Positions 10,201-17,597 of a DNA stretch of 52,881 bases are shown here, in pieces. Positions within the stretch are counted from its first letter, which is position 1, and every line of letters begins with the position of its first letter. The position numbers and the translations under genes are program-made. The notes beneath the pieces are model-generated. The model saw only the letters and a list, made by a program, of their open reading frames with translations. It was not told the origin of the DNA and did not search any database. The stretch is from assembly GCA_035650655.1 (NCBI GenBank), contig DASRHG010000167.1, positions 1-52,881 on the forward strand, read 5' to 3'. The DNA comes from DASRHG01 sp035650655. GTDB lineage: Bacteria > Desulfobacterota > Binatia > DP-6.

Positions 10201-10692
10201 GAATGCCAGATTGGCCGGGCAGACGATCAAGATCCGCTCGGCGAGGCCGCGTAGTTCGAGCTCGCGGATGAGCAGGCCGGCCATGATCGTCTTGCCTGCG
10301 CCCGCGTCGTCGGCGAGCAGGAAGCGCACGCGCGCAAGCTTCATCAGATAGTCGTAAATGGCCTCGAGCTGGTGTGGGAGCGGATCGACGCGGGAGATGG
10401 AGAGGCCGAAGTACGGATCGAACTCGTAGGCGATGCCCAGCATGTAGGCCTGGAGCCCGAGGCGAAGGAGACGGCCGTCGCCGTCGAACGAGTGCCGGGC
10501 GCGCAGGAGGGTGAGCCGCTCGAGGTCGGTGGCGGTGAGCGTCACCCTTCGGAAGCGCTCCGACTGCACGCCGACGAGCCCGACGACCCAGCTCGCGGGG
10601 CCGTTCGGCTGGACGGTCTCGACGCGCATCGGCTCGCTGAAGAGCGGGCCGGTCAGGACCTGACCCGGGCTGAGTGCTGCCGCATCGCTCAT
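7258..10692 (-). CDS. SNF2-like SF2 helicase with C-terminal DUF3883 nuclease-like domain
   Basis: The protein has 1144 residues. Walker A DDAGAGKT is at about 128-135, DEAH at 228-231, TATPHKG follows as motif III, and the second RecA domain ends in GRIHRYGQRKD (motif VI), as in HepA/DrmD-type SNF2 helicases. A coiled, charged region follows. Near the C-terminus GYD (about 1040) and IEVKG (about 1056-1060) match DUF3883, which has a PD-(D/E)xK nuclease-like core. The ATG at 10692 is chosen because GGGAG lies 7 bases upstream and the domain match begins soon after; the frame could extend to 10764. It is the first intact gene of the operon and the likely DNA translocase or cleavage component. 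DISARM DrmD is a relative by type, but no DUF1998 gene is seen here. Confidence 0.9.
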   Translation of the reverse strand: MSDAAALSPGQVLTGPLFSEPMRVETVQPNGPASWVVGLVGVQSERFRRVTLTATDLERLTLLRARHSFDGDGRLLRLGLQAYMLGIAYEFDPYFGLSISRVDPLPHQLEAIYDYLMKLARVRFLLADDAGAGKTIMAGLLIRELELRGLAERILIVCPANLAFQWQRELKEKFDAKFLVMKGQDIREQFGVNQWMERSRVITSLDLAKRGEILPGLRQVHWDLVIVDEAHRMSASDESHKSLRYRLGELLRDTSDHMLLLTATPHKGDPQNFSLFLQLLDADAYADVKSIREAMNRRRAPFYLRRTKEAMVYFPERRADGSWAARPIFTKRIPHTVDFQIDGAELELYRNVTRFVKRESARAAAEGEDPRARAIGFLMSLYQRRLASSTFAMRRSLENRARRLEEGLERAQDLVRLAPPDLPDPEELEEMEEGERERLEQMLEAVTLAANADQVRHEVQELRRLAAEAQAVEDSGAEAKLSELKALLQKEGFFDHSEQRLLLFTEFKDTLDYLVERLKQWGFRVGFIHGGMKPGSRDEPGTRLWAEQQFREGAIQVLVATEAAGEGINLQVCNILFNYDIPWNPNRLEQRMGRIHRYGQRKDCLIFNFVATNTIEGKVLQRLLEKLQEIRDALDDDAVFNVVGEVLPAARVERVLRDYYSGRLGDADLEDRLLRNVDEQQFRAICQNALEGLASKKLNLEMLIERRARAQERRVVPETIARFLREAAEFVPWTLKPVPTVPHAFEPARTPPVLRQYEQEADWKLPALADRYPRCSTDRDTAETEKLEWVTPGHPLFEAVRRHTQARAAAELGKGATFHSLQHEAPARIDFYRARIVDGLGHVVHERLFALEIGERGEPRLQEPGLLGNFVPAEAPAELPPVAQLPEATAWLHEHALAPFLEEARADRLSEVERIAAHVELSLTELLQRADEEIGRAASDVEQKLAGAEGRLAMAEARHAELLARRERRRADLERQRALTLQAVERLTSVLVLPHPEREAPDVRRLKPSFETEAVAMRVVMEHERAQGRQVYDVSEKNLGYDVTSLDLASGELRLIEVKGLGAATGTVLLTPNERRVAEDRRDCFWLYVVTSCDTTPVLQEPIRDPARLDWNEVTKVAHYYLSVDAMKQPMQVREDSPPYGGKA

Positions 10693-10706
10693 CTCGCGGC
10701 TCCCGT

Positions 10707-10883
10707 TCACCGTCGGCGCTCGCTTTGGAAGCCGTCCGCCAGCGGCGCGCCGTACCTCCAGCACTCGTCGGCGCGCGCCCGGTCACGGCCCTCGTCGGAG
10801 ACCTTGAACGGCGGATTCGCGTGGATGAAGTCGGCTTCGAACGTTTTGGCCTTCGGACGCTTCAGGAGCTCGTCGAGGTTCAC
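10707..10883 (-). pseudogene. hsdM: Remnant of a type I restriction-modification methylase (HsdM fragment)
   Basis: A minus-strand frame of 58 codons, from a GTG at 10883 to a TGA at 10709-10707, encodes ADFIHANPPFKVSD followed by RWxYG-like residues (CWRYGAP). In HsdM proteins the catalytic NPPF motif is followed in the same way by NVSDWGGE and then a WKYG segment. No SAM-binding domain precedes it and nothing HsdM-like follows; the frame stops 14 bases before the helicase ATG. It is therefore probably a leftover from an earlier or recombined type I system. The match rests on a short motif block, so other N6-methylase families are possible. It could also be a translated leader peptide for the helicase operon. 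Confidence 0.6.
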
Positions 10884-10894
10884 GCGGCGCGCAA

Positions 10895-10924
10895 GACGTA
10901 CTCGGAAGCCGCGCGACGCGTCAA
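10895..10924 (-). promoter_or_regulatory. Possible sigma70-type promoter for the defence operon
   Basis: Reading the minus strand, TTGACG (10924-10919) is followed after 18 bases by TACGTC (10900-10895). The -35 box is close to consensus but the -10 box is weak. It would start transcription just ahead of the HsdM remnant, and so ahead of the helicase. Confidence 0.3.
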
Positions 10925-11014
10925 GCTTCCGAGCGCCCTGCCCCCCAGCGCGGCGGGCACCCGCTGGAGTGCAGGGCAGCGACGCCGCCACGGCACGAGG
11001 CGCTCGGGGCGTCT

Positions 11015-11716
11015 CTAGCCCGCGGCAGCGCGCAGCGCCCGGACCGCCGGGCGCTGCGCGCTCGTCGGGCGGCGGAAGCGGAGCCAGTAGTACGCCATCC
11101 ACGCGAGGAGGAGCGGGATCAGCACGAGCGGCGGCCCGACGTAGCGGACAATGAACGGCAGCGACGGCACCTGCACGACGATCACGGCGGTGACAGCGCC
11201 GATGAACGACCCGACCATCTTCAGCATGTGGAAGCACCACCACGGGCGCGGCAGCGGCGGCACGCCGACGATCTCCCAGACGTCGGCCGCGACGACGAAC
11301 GCCGACAGCGTCGCGAAGCACGCGGAGATCACGCGCACGTCGGCCGAGGACGCGGCGCGCGCCTGGCCCGCGAGCCCGACCGTCGCGCCCGCGGCGGTCG
11401 CCACCGCGAGCCAGTCGACCCACGCCGCACGGGGCCGCGGCGCCGCCCGCCTGCGCGCGAGCGAGCGGCGCCCCGAGAACGCCAGGTAGAAGACGAAGAG
11501 CGCGAGGTCGAGGAGGAACGGCTCGTGGTCGTGCACGGCGACGACCACCGCGCTCGCGCAGACGAGCGCCATGAACCACACGTAGACGCGACCGCAGTGC
11601 CGGTGCCAGTGGCCGCCCTTCCGCGCGACCAGCGCGACGGCGCCCATGACGAGCGCGACCGTCCCCGTCACGACGTGGCTGCGGAGCGCCCAGTACGCGA
11701 GCGCGTCGTCCCCCAT
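11015..11716 (-). CDS. DUF2306-like integral membrane protein
   Basis: This is a 233-residue, strongly hydrophobic protein with about six or seven predicted membrane segments. After the first segment it has GGHWHRHCGRVYVWFM (about residues 34-49), the His-rich motif typical of the DUF2306 family of predicted membrane proteins, whose function is unknown. The ATG at 11716 gives the whole first segment (SHVVTGTVALVMGAVAL). It sits alone, 91 bases from the stop of the ceramidase-like gene upstream on the same strand, with the defence operon beyond its 3' end. The His cluster may bind metal or heme; that is a guess. Confidence 0.75.
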   Translation of the reverse strand: MGDDALAYWALRSHVVTGTVALVMGAVALVARKGGHWHRHCGRVYVWFMALVCASAVVVAVHDHEPFLLDLALFVFYLAFSGRRSLARRRAAPRPRAAWVDWLAVATAAGATVGLAGQARAASSADVRVISACFATLSAFVVAADVWEIVGVPPLPRPWWCFHMLKMVGSFIGAVTAVIVVQVPSLPFIVRYVGPPLVLIPLLLAWMAYYWLRFRRPTSAQRPAVRALRAAAG

Positions 11717-11807
11717 CGGCCGGACCGTAGGCGCGCCGGCGCGCGCGGGGCAAGGAAAAGCGCGCGGTCTGCGCCGCGCGCACCCACCATAGATGTACGC
11801 AGCGGGC

Positions 11808-13898
11808 CTACGGCGCGTCGGCCGCGAGGCAGTCGCCGGCGACCCGGCCGTCGTTCGGGTCGAACGGCGGCGAGCGCCGCGTCGAGCCGTCGAGCGCCCA
11901 GACCCGGAAGCGGACCTTCGCGTCGGGCGGGAGCCTGTCGGGCGGCATCCAGAAGACGGCCCAGCGCCGGCGGCCGCCGCTCGCGCGGTCGAGCGCGACC
12001 GTGACGAAGTCGAGGCCCTCGTCCGACTCCTCGACGCCGCCCGCGGCGAGCGCCGCCCACTCGCCGCGCGGGCCGCGCGCCTCGATCCCGGCCGTCGGCG
12101 TCACACGCTCGGCCGACCAGATCGGCTCGACGTCGTCCCACGTGAAGCACGGGAAGGTGCGGACGGGGCGGCCCGTCGCCGGGTCCTCGAGCACGTCGGC
12201 GAGGCCCGCGTCCGGGAGGGACGGCGCCTCGCCGGCGTCGTCCACCGTGAAGCGCCGCGCGCGGCCGGCGTCGTAGGCGAAGCGCCGCGGAGCGGGCGCC
12301 GGCGCCGGCGCGGCGAGGGTCGACGCGAGGCGCGCGAGCGCGTGCGCGACCAGCGGACCCGACTCGGGACCGTAGAGGGTCGAGCCGCCTTCGTAGTCCT
12401 GCGCGTCGTACTCCTCGGGCGTCGTGAAGTACGAGCGGTACTCCCCGGCGAGCCCGACGAGGACGACCCGCGGCGCGCCGCCGGCCGCCTCAGCGACGCC
12501 GCGGGCGATGCGCCGCCCGAGCACGGTCGTGAACTCGCCGGGGAGCGTCGCGAGGACGAGCCCACCCATCCGATATACGCCGAGCGGGACCGTGCGCGGG
12601 CCCTCCGGCGGCGACGCGAGCCAGCGGAGGAGCCCGGCCATCGGCGGGCGGAGCTCGAGCCCCCACGGGTCGAGGAGGTTTTGCTTGGGTCCGTGCCCAG
12701 GCGTCCGCTCGCCGCGCACGCCCTCGCGCCAGCCGGCGGCGAAGAGCGCGGTCCGCCCGTCCTCGGCGCCGCCGACGGCCGCGGCGCCCATCCGCGCGTC
12801 GGCCGCCGTCCGGTGCGCGACGCCGCGCGCGTCGGTGAACGTCGCCCCCGCGAGCGCGACGGCCGGGTCGAAGGCCGCTTCGAGCCGGCTTTCGGCCGGC
12901 GGCCCCGCCTCCGCCATCCCGCGCGCGATTCCGTCGGCGAGGCGGCGCCCGACGGCGAGCGCGCTCCGCCGGTCCTGGACGAGCCAGTCGGGCGAGACGT
13001 CGCCCTCGGCGCCGTTGAAGAGTGCCACGACGGAGCCCGCGAGCCGCTCCTCGACGAGGCGGGTCGCGACGCCGAAGAGGTCGCTCGAGTAGACCTCGGA
13101 CGCGGGCCCCATCGCCGTTGCGTGGACCGCGAAGAACGCCGCGACGGCGATCGTCGCGCCGAGCCGGCCGACGGCGTCCACGCGGAGCACCGTGAGCGTC
13201 GGGTCGACCGCGCGGTAGGCGTCGGCGTCCCACCCGGGCGCCGGCGCGACCGGGAGGGCGGCGTTCTCCGCGAGGAGCGCGTCGCGCTCGGGGTCGAGCG
13301 CGAAGGCATCGAAGCTCCGGTTGCGCGCGACGCCGGCGAGCCTGAGCGTCGCCAGGCGGACGGTCGCCGGACGGCGGCGCCGCGCCGCCTCGCGGACCGC
13401 GGCGGCGATCCGGCGCGCGAGGAACTCGAAGAGGTCGCGGTCGAAGCCGGCGCGCGGCGACGCGTACGCGTTGTAGAGGCGCGAGGAGGAGAAGTTGCCG
13501 GGGCTGTGGTGCGTGTGGGTGGCCGCGACGACGAGCCGGTCGCGGCCCACGTGCCGCGTCTCGCCGTCCGCGCCAAGGAGCTCGGCGACGCGGTCGACGA
13601 GCCCCGCCGGCACCGCCCACAGGTCGCACGCGACGAGCGCGAGCGGCGCGCCGTCGGCGTCCTCGAGGTAGACGGCGCGGGCGTGGAGCCGCGTCCACCA
13701 GCCGCGCGCCGTCCGCCCGACGATCGAGAAGCCGCCCATCGGGAAGCCGGGTGGCGGCGTCAGGTCGACCTTCGCGGCGCCCGCCCGGAACGTCCCCGCC
13801 GGCACGGGCGCCGCGGGCACCGGGATCGTGCCCTCGATCTTCTCGGAGCAGGCGGCGAGGAGGACGAGGCCGGCGGCGAGCAGGGCGGGCGAGCGCAC
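11808..13898 (-). CDS. Neutral/alkaline ceramidase-like lipoprotein
   Basis: The 696-residue protein starts at a GTG (13898) that gives a short lipoprotein signal ending in the lipobox LAAC (Cys17), so it is probably anchored to a membrane outside the cytoplasm. Neutral ceramidase landmarks follow in order: ATHTHHSPGNFS (about 126-137), FAVHATAM with a His at 259, GDVSP with the expected nucleophilic Ser at 302, LPGEFT with Glu455, and SYFTTPEEYDAQDYEGG near 489-505. Known enzymes use these residues to bind zinc and to hydrolyse the N-acyl bond of ceramide. Length fits the family. Whether the substrate here is ceramide or another N-acyl lipid cannot be told. It diverges from the MerB-like operon across 84 bases. 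Confidence 0.88.
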   Translation of the reverse strand: MRSPALLAAGLVLLAACSEKIEGTIPVPAAPVPAGTFRAGAAKVDLTPPPGFPMGGFSIVGRTARGWWTRLHARAVYLEDADGAPLALVACDLWAVPAGLVDRVAELLGADGETRHVGRDRLVVAATHTHHSPGNFSSSRLYNAYASPRAGFDRDLFEFLARRIAAAVREAARRRRPATVRLATLRLAGVARNRSFDAFALDPERDALLAENAALPVAPAPGWDADAYRAVDPTLTVLRVDAVGRLGATIAVAAFFAVHATAMGPASEVYSSDLFGVATRLVEERLAGSVVALFNGAEGDVSPDWLVQDRRSALAVGRRLADGIARGMAEAGPPAESRLEAAFDPAVALAGATFTDARGVAHRTAADARMGAAAVGGAEDGRTALFAAGWREGVRGERTPGHGPKQNLLDPWGLELRPPMAGLLRWLASPPEGPRTVPLGVYRMGGLVLATLPGEFTTVLGRRIARGVAEAAGGAPRVVLVGLAGEYRSYFTTPEEYDAQDYEGGSTLYGPESGPLVAHALARLASTLAAPAPAPAPRRFAYDAGRARRFTVDDAGEAPSLPDAGLADVLEDPATGRPVRTFPCFTWDDVEPIWSAERVTPTAGIEARGPRGEWAALAAGGVEESDEGLDFVTVALDRASGGRRRWAVFWMPPDRLPPDAKVRFRVWALDGSTRRSPPFDPNDGRVAGDCLAADAP

Positions 13899-13982
13899 CG
13901 GGCGCTGAAAGCACGGAGCGGCCCGGACGTGCAAGGCGACGCGGCTTGCACGCCCGACCCGCGAGCGCCTATGAGGTCGCCG

Positions 13983-14708
13983 ATGCCGCAGAACGTGCCC
14001 GAGTTCGTCTTCGGCGCCGACGCGCTGAAGGTCCGGCAGTTCCTCTACGAGCACTGGTGCGCGCACGGCACCGCACCGAACCTCCGCACCGTCCACGAGG
14101 CGACCGGGCTCGCGCGCGAGCGGATCGTCGCGGCGTACCGGGAGCTCGACCTGGGCGTCATGTGCGTCGTCGACCTCGACACGCAGAACGCGAACGTGTT
14201 GAAGGCTCCGCCCTTCTCGAGCTACCCGACGCAGGCCGCCGTGCACCTGGGCGGCCGCTTCCACTGCTGGGCCGGCTGCGCCATGGAGGCGCTCGCGATC
14301 GGCCGCATGCCACCGTTCGCGGGCAAGGAGCTCCGGATCGAGGGGTACTGCGCGTGCTGCCTCGCGCCCGTCACGCTCCGGACGAAGGACGACCGAACGC
14401 TCGAGCAGACGCCGGCGACGCTCCTCATCCACGTGAGCCTCTCGCCGCGCGAGTGGAACACGACGAACATCGTCGCGATGTGCGACGCGATGAACTGGGT
14501 CCACGACCGCGAGCACGCCGAGCGCTGGGAGCGGAAGATCGGCCGGCGCGGCGTCGTGTTCACGCTCGAGCAGGCGCGGAAGTTCGTCGCGGGCACGGCG
14601 GCCGCGCGCATGTGGCAGTACGACCGGCGCCCCGACTCCGTGCATCCCCAGCGCATCATCGACGGCATCCGCGCCCTCGGCGTTGACGTGAGCGGCTGGG
14701 GCGAGTGA
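13983..14708 (+). CDS. MerB-like protein (alkylmercury lyase family) with N-terminal helix-turn-helix-like region
   Basis: This protein has 241 residues. The first 60 look like a winged-helix segment, as in MerB. Then come PPFSSYPTQAAV, HCWAGCAMEALAIG and, later, MCDAMNW followed by EHAERW. Aligned by eye with MerB (YAWCALD and SFCCHVHFF), Cys99 and Cys167 match the catalytic Cys96 and Cys159, while the Asp99 position is Glu102. MerB protonates and cleaves carbon-mercury bonds, but many family members are uncharacterised. GAGG at 13973-13976, six bases ahead, supports this ATG over one at 13971. The stop overlaps the next ATG (TGATG), so it heads an operon with two flavin-type monooxygenases and an SDR. 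No merA or merR is nearby, which argues against a classical mer operon. Confidence 0.7.
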   Translation: MPQNVPEFVFGADALKVRQFLYEHWCAHGTAPNLRTVHEATGLARERIVAAYRELDLGVMCVVDLDTQNANVLKAPPFSSYPTQAAVHLGGRFHCWAGCAMEALAIGRMPPFAGKELRIEGYCACCLAPVTLRTKDDRTLEQTPATLLIHVSLSPREWNTTNIVAMCDAMNWVHDREHAERWERKIGRRGVVFTLEQARKFVAGTAAARMWQYDRRPDSVHPQRIIDGIRALGVDVSGWGE

Positions 14709-15832
14709 TGGAGTTCGGCCTCTTCGTCCAGGCGCACGTTCCCCGCCACGAGACGGAGGCCGATCCCGAGGGCGCCGAGCACGCGCGACTGCTGCGCGAG
14801 GTGGAGCTCGCAGAGGCGTGCGACCGGCACGGCTTCAAGTACGTCTGGTCGGTCGAGCACCACTTCCTCGAGGAGTACTCGCACCTCTCGGCGTCGGAGG
14901 TCCTCCTCCCGTGGATCGCGGCGCGGACGACGCGGATCCACGTCGGCTCGGCGATCTGGAACCTGACGCCGCCCGTGAACCACCCGGCACGGATCGCCGA
15001 GCGCGTCGCGATGCTCGACCACCTCTCCGAGGGCCGCTTCGAGTTCGGCACCGGACGCGGCTCGTCGTCCATCGAGTATCGGGGCTTCGGCATCCCCGAC
15101 GGAGAGACGACGCGCGCGATGTACGACGAGTCGCTGCGCGAGATCCTCCGCATGTGGCGCGAAACCTCCTACCGCCACGAGGGACGCTTCTTCACGATGC
15201 CGCCGCGAAACGTCCTCCCGAAGCCCTGGACGAAGCCGCATCCGCCGCTCTGGGTCGCGTGCGGCAGCCCGTCGACGTTCGAGAAGGCGGCCCGCCTCGG
15301 CCTCGGCGCGCTCTGCTTCACCCTGGGCGCGCCGAAGGACTTCGCGCCGCTCATCGCGGTCTACAAGAAGCACGTCCGGCACGCCGAGCCGGTCGGCGAG
15401 TGGGTGAACGACAACGTCGCGTGCGTGACGGCGCTCGTCTGCGACGAGGACCGCGCCCGCGCGCGCCGGATCGCGTGCGCCATGGGGAGCGGGTACCACA
15501 CGAGCCTCGTCTTCCGGTACCTCGACACGTTCCCGCGCCCGGCGGGCATCCCGCCGTGGCCCGCGCTCGTGCCGGAGCCCACGCCCGCCGAGCTCGAGGA
15601 GCGCATCCGGTCCGGCCAGCGCGTCGTCGGCGACCCGGACGAGTGCGCCGCCGCGGTCCAGCAGTACGCCGACATCGGCTGCGACCAGCTCATCTTCGGC
15701 GTCCTCGCCTCGACGCTCCCGCAGGACGTGGCGCTCCGCTCCGTCACGCTCTTCGGCGAGCACGTGATCCCGCGCTTCGACCGGGATCCCGTCCACTCGA
15801 CGACGCGGATGCGCGAGGCGGCGCGGCGATGA
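14708..15832 (+). CDS. Luciferase-like flavin-dependent monooxygenase (LLM class)
   Basis: A 374-residue TIM-barrel protein of the bacterial luciferase family. The N-terminal strand is MEFGLFVQAHV, then EACDRHGFKYVWSVEHHF, the family's hallmark helix and strand with two His. RFEFGTGRGS in the middle is the usual phosphate-binding region for reduced flavin. It starts at an ATG sharing one base with the upstream stop, and its own stop overlaps the next gene by 4 bases. It should oxidise an organic substrate with reduced FMN or F420; the substrate is unknown. The pairing with a second, shorter family member suggests related but distinct steps, or a heterodimer as in LuxAB. Confidence 0.87.
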   Translation: MEFGLFVQAHVPRHETEADPEGAEHARLLREVELAEACDRHGFKYVWSVEHHFLEEYSHLSASEVLLPWIAARTTRIHVGSAIWNLTPPVNHPARIAERVAMLDHLSEGRFEFGTGRGSSSIEYRGFGIPDGETTRAMYDESLREILRMWRETSYRHEGRFFTMPPRNVLPKPWTKPHPPLWVACGSPSTFEKAARLGLGALCFTLGAPKDFAPLIAVYKKHVRHAEPVGEWVNDNVACVTALVCDEDRARARRIACAMGSGYHTSLVFRYLDTFPRPAGIPPWPALVPEPTPAELEERIRSGQRVVGDPDECAAAVQQYADIGCDQLIFGVLASTLPQDVALRSVTLFGEHVIPRFDRDPVHSTTRMREAARR

Positions 15833-16794
15833 CGGCGCCGGCCGACGCGGTCCAGATCGTCCCGCCCGGCCGGCTCGTCTGGGGGCTCCAGCTTCCCGTC
15901 GCCGCGCAGTCGACGGTGTTCGCGCAGCCGTGGGAGGCCGAGGCCGGCCCGGCGGACGTCCGTCGGGTCGCGGAGGCGTGCGACCGCCACGGCTTCTTCT
16001 ACGTCGCCGTCTGCGACCACGTCTGCGTCCCGCGCGCGCAGGCGGCCGCGATGTCCACGGTCTGGTACGACCCCGTCGCGACGCTCGGCTTCGTCGCCGC
16101 CGCGACCGCGCGCGTCCGGCTCCTCTCCTACGTCTGGGTCGCGCCCTATCGCCACCCGCTCGCGACCGCGAAGGCGTTCGCGACCCTCGACGCGCTCTCC
16201 GGCGGGCGCGTCATCCTGGGCGTCGGCGCCGGGCACCTCGAAGGCGAGTTCCGGACGCTCGGCGTCGACTTCGCACGGCGCGGCCGGCTCCTCGACGAGG
16301 CGATCGACGCGGTCGCCGCCGCGCTCGCCGACGAGTGGCCGGTGCACGAGGGGCCCACGTGGCGCTTCCGGGACGTGGGGCTCCGCCCGCGGCCGGTGCA
16401 GCGCCCGCGCCCGCCGATCTGGGTGGGCGGCAGCACGCCGGGCGCGCTCCGCCGCGCCGCCGCGCGCGGCGACGGGTGGCTCCCGCAGGGCACGTTCCGC
16501 GACCGGCTGCCCGGCCAGATCGCGCTCATCCGCGCGCACCGCCGCCGCGTGCGCGGCGAGGCGCCGATCGAGATCGGCGCGAACAGCGAGTGGCTGTACG
16601 TCGGCACGCCGCGCTGGGACGTCCCGCCGGGCACGCGGACGGGCGGCGGCGAGGCGATCGCGGCGTCGCTCCGCGAGCTGCGCGCGCTCGGCGTCTCCCA
16701 CTGCGGCGTCCGCTTCCGCACGCGCTCGTGCGACGAGCTCGTCGACCAGATCGCCGCCTTCGCCGCCGAGGTGGCGCCGCACGTGAACGCCTGA
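15829..16794 (+). CDS. Luciferase-like (F420-type) oxidoreductase
   Basis: A 321-residue second member of the luciferase-like family, about 50 residues shorter than the first. It has EACDRHGFFYVAVCDH, ALSGGRVILGVGAGH and RPPIWVGGSTP, the order seen in F420-dependent LLM oxidoreductases. The start ATG overlaps the preceding stop (ATGA), and the SDR gene follows with a TGATG overlap, so it is translationally coupled on both sides. Reduced F420 or FMN as cofactor is inferred from the family; no F420 biosynthesis gene is in the window. Substrate unknown. Confidence 0.87.
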   Translation: MTAPADAVQIVPPGRLVWGLQLPVAAQSTVFAQPWEAEAGPADVRRVAEACDRHGFFYVAVCDHVCVPRAQAAAMSTVWYDPVATLGFVAAATARVRLLSYVWVAPYRHPLATAKAFATLDALSGGRVILGVGAGHLEGEFRTLGVDFARRGRLLDEAIDAVAAALADEWPVHEGPTWRFRDVGLRPRPVQRPRPPIWVGGSTPGALRRAAARGDGWLPQGTFRDRLPGQIALIRAHRRRVRGEAPIEIGANSEWLYVGTPRWDVPPGTRTGGGEAIAASLRELRALGVSHCGVRFRTRSCDELVDQIAAFAAEVAPHVNA

Positions 16795-17576
16795 TGGGAC
16801 TCCTCGACCGCCGCGTCGCGATCGTCTCCGGCATCGGCCCCGGCCTCGGGCGCGACGTCGCGCTGGCACTCGCGCGCGAGGGCGCCGACGTCGCGCTCGG
16901 CGCGCGCACCGCGGCGGCGCTCGACGCCGTCGCCGCCGAGGTGCGCGCGCTCGGCCGCCGCGCCCTTCCCGTCCCGACCGACGTCGCGAAGCCGGAGGAC
17001 TGCCGCCGCCTCGCCGACCGCACGCACGCGGAGCTCGGCCGCATCGACGTGCTGGTGAACAACGCCTTCCTCGGCGGCCCGTCCGCGCCCGTCGCCCAGG
17101 CGAGCATGGAGGAGTGGCGGCGCATCTTCGACGTGAACCTCTTCGGGTCCGTGCAGCTCACCCAGGCCGTCGTCCCGCACATGCAGGCCGCGGGCGGCGG
17201 ATCGATCGTCATGGTGAGCTCGATGTCGATCCGGATCATCGAGCCGCGCTTCGGCGGGTACGCGGCGTCGAAGGGCGCCCTCCTCGCCGCGACGCAGACG
17301 CTCGCGCGCGAGCTCGGCGCCCACAACATCCGCGTCAACTCCGTGGTCCCGGGCTACATCTGGTCGGACAAGCTCGCCGCGTACTTCCGCGCGATCGCCC
17401 GGCAGCGCGGCACGACGTTCGAGGCGGTGCGCGACGAGATCGCGTCGCGCACGGCGCTCGGCCGCATCCCGACGTCGGCCGAGATCGCCGGCACGGTCGT
17501 CTTCCTCGCCTCCGACCTGTCGTCGGTCGTGACCGGCCAGGCGATCGACGCGAACGGCGGGCACTTCTTCCACTAG
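16794..17576 (+). CDS. Short-chain dehydrogenase/reductase (SDR)
   Basis: A 260-residue classical SDR. The nucleotide-binding glycine motif SGIGPGLG is at residues 12-19, LVNNA near 87-91, the catalytic Ser in VMVSSMS (142 or 143) and YAASK with Tyr156 and Lys160. The C-terminus (FLASDLSSVVTGQAIDANGG) is typical of the FabG-like branch. It is the last gene of the MerB-like/LLM/LLM/SDR operon and probably reduces or oxidises an alcohol or ketone made by the monooxygenases. Substrate unknown. The convergent Cys-rich gene ends 21 bases beyond its stop. Confidence 0.9.
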   Translation: MGLLDRRVAIVSGIGPGLGRDVALALAREGADVALGARTAAALDAVAAEVRALGRRALPVPTDVAKPEDCRRLADRTHAELGRIDVLVNNAFLGGPSAPVAQASMEEWRRIFDVNLFGSVQLTQAVVPHMQAAGGGSIVMVSSMSIRIIEPRFGGYAASKGALLAATQTLARELGAHNIRVNSVVPGYIWSDKLAAYFRAIARQRGTTFEAVRDEIASRTALGRIPTSAEIAGTVVFLASDLSSVVTGQAIDANGGHFFH

Positions 17577-17592
17577 CCGCGGGTCCGCGCGG
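17577..17592. terminator. Weak hairpin between convergent genes
   Basis: CCGCG (17577-17581) pairs with CGCGG (17588-17592) around a six-base loop in the 21-base gap between two convergent genes. There is no T-run, so this may be only chance in GC-rich DNA. Confidence 0.2.
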
Positions 17593-17597
17593 GCGGG

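Larger units (their letters stand above)
10693..11014. other. 322-base stretch without an intact gene, upstream of the helicase
   Basis: The part nearest the helicase (10707-10883) carries a decayed type I methylase fragment on the minus strand. The rest, to about 11014, shows no convincing reading frame. It contains a possible minus-strand promoter (10895-10924) and then leads into the stop of the DUF2306 gene. The stretch looks like the scar of a lost or replaced restriction-modification gene. Confidence 0.6.

Noticed and set aside
1..10692. Plain DISARM or BREX system
   Set aside because: The helicase resembles DrmD, but no DUF1998 (DrmB), DrmA, PLD (DrmC), PglZ or BrxL is visible in the window.
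11793..13982. Long plus-strand frame extending the MerB-like gene leftwards
   Set aside because: This part is antisense to the ceramidase gene and Arg-rich; a ribosome site and the family match place the true start at 13983.
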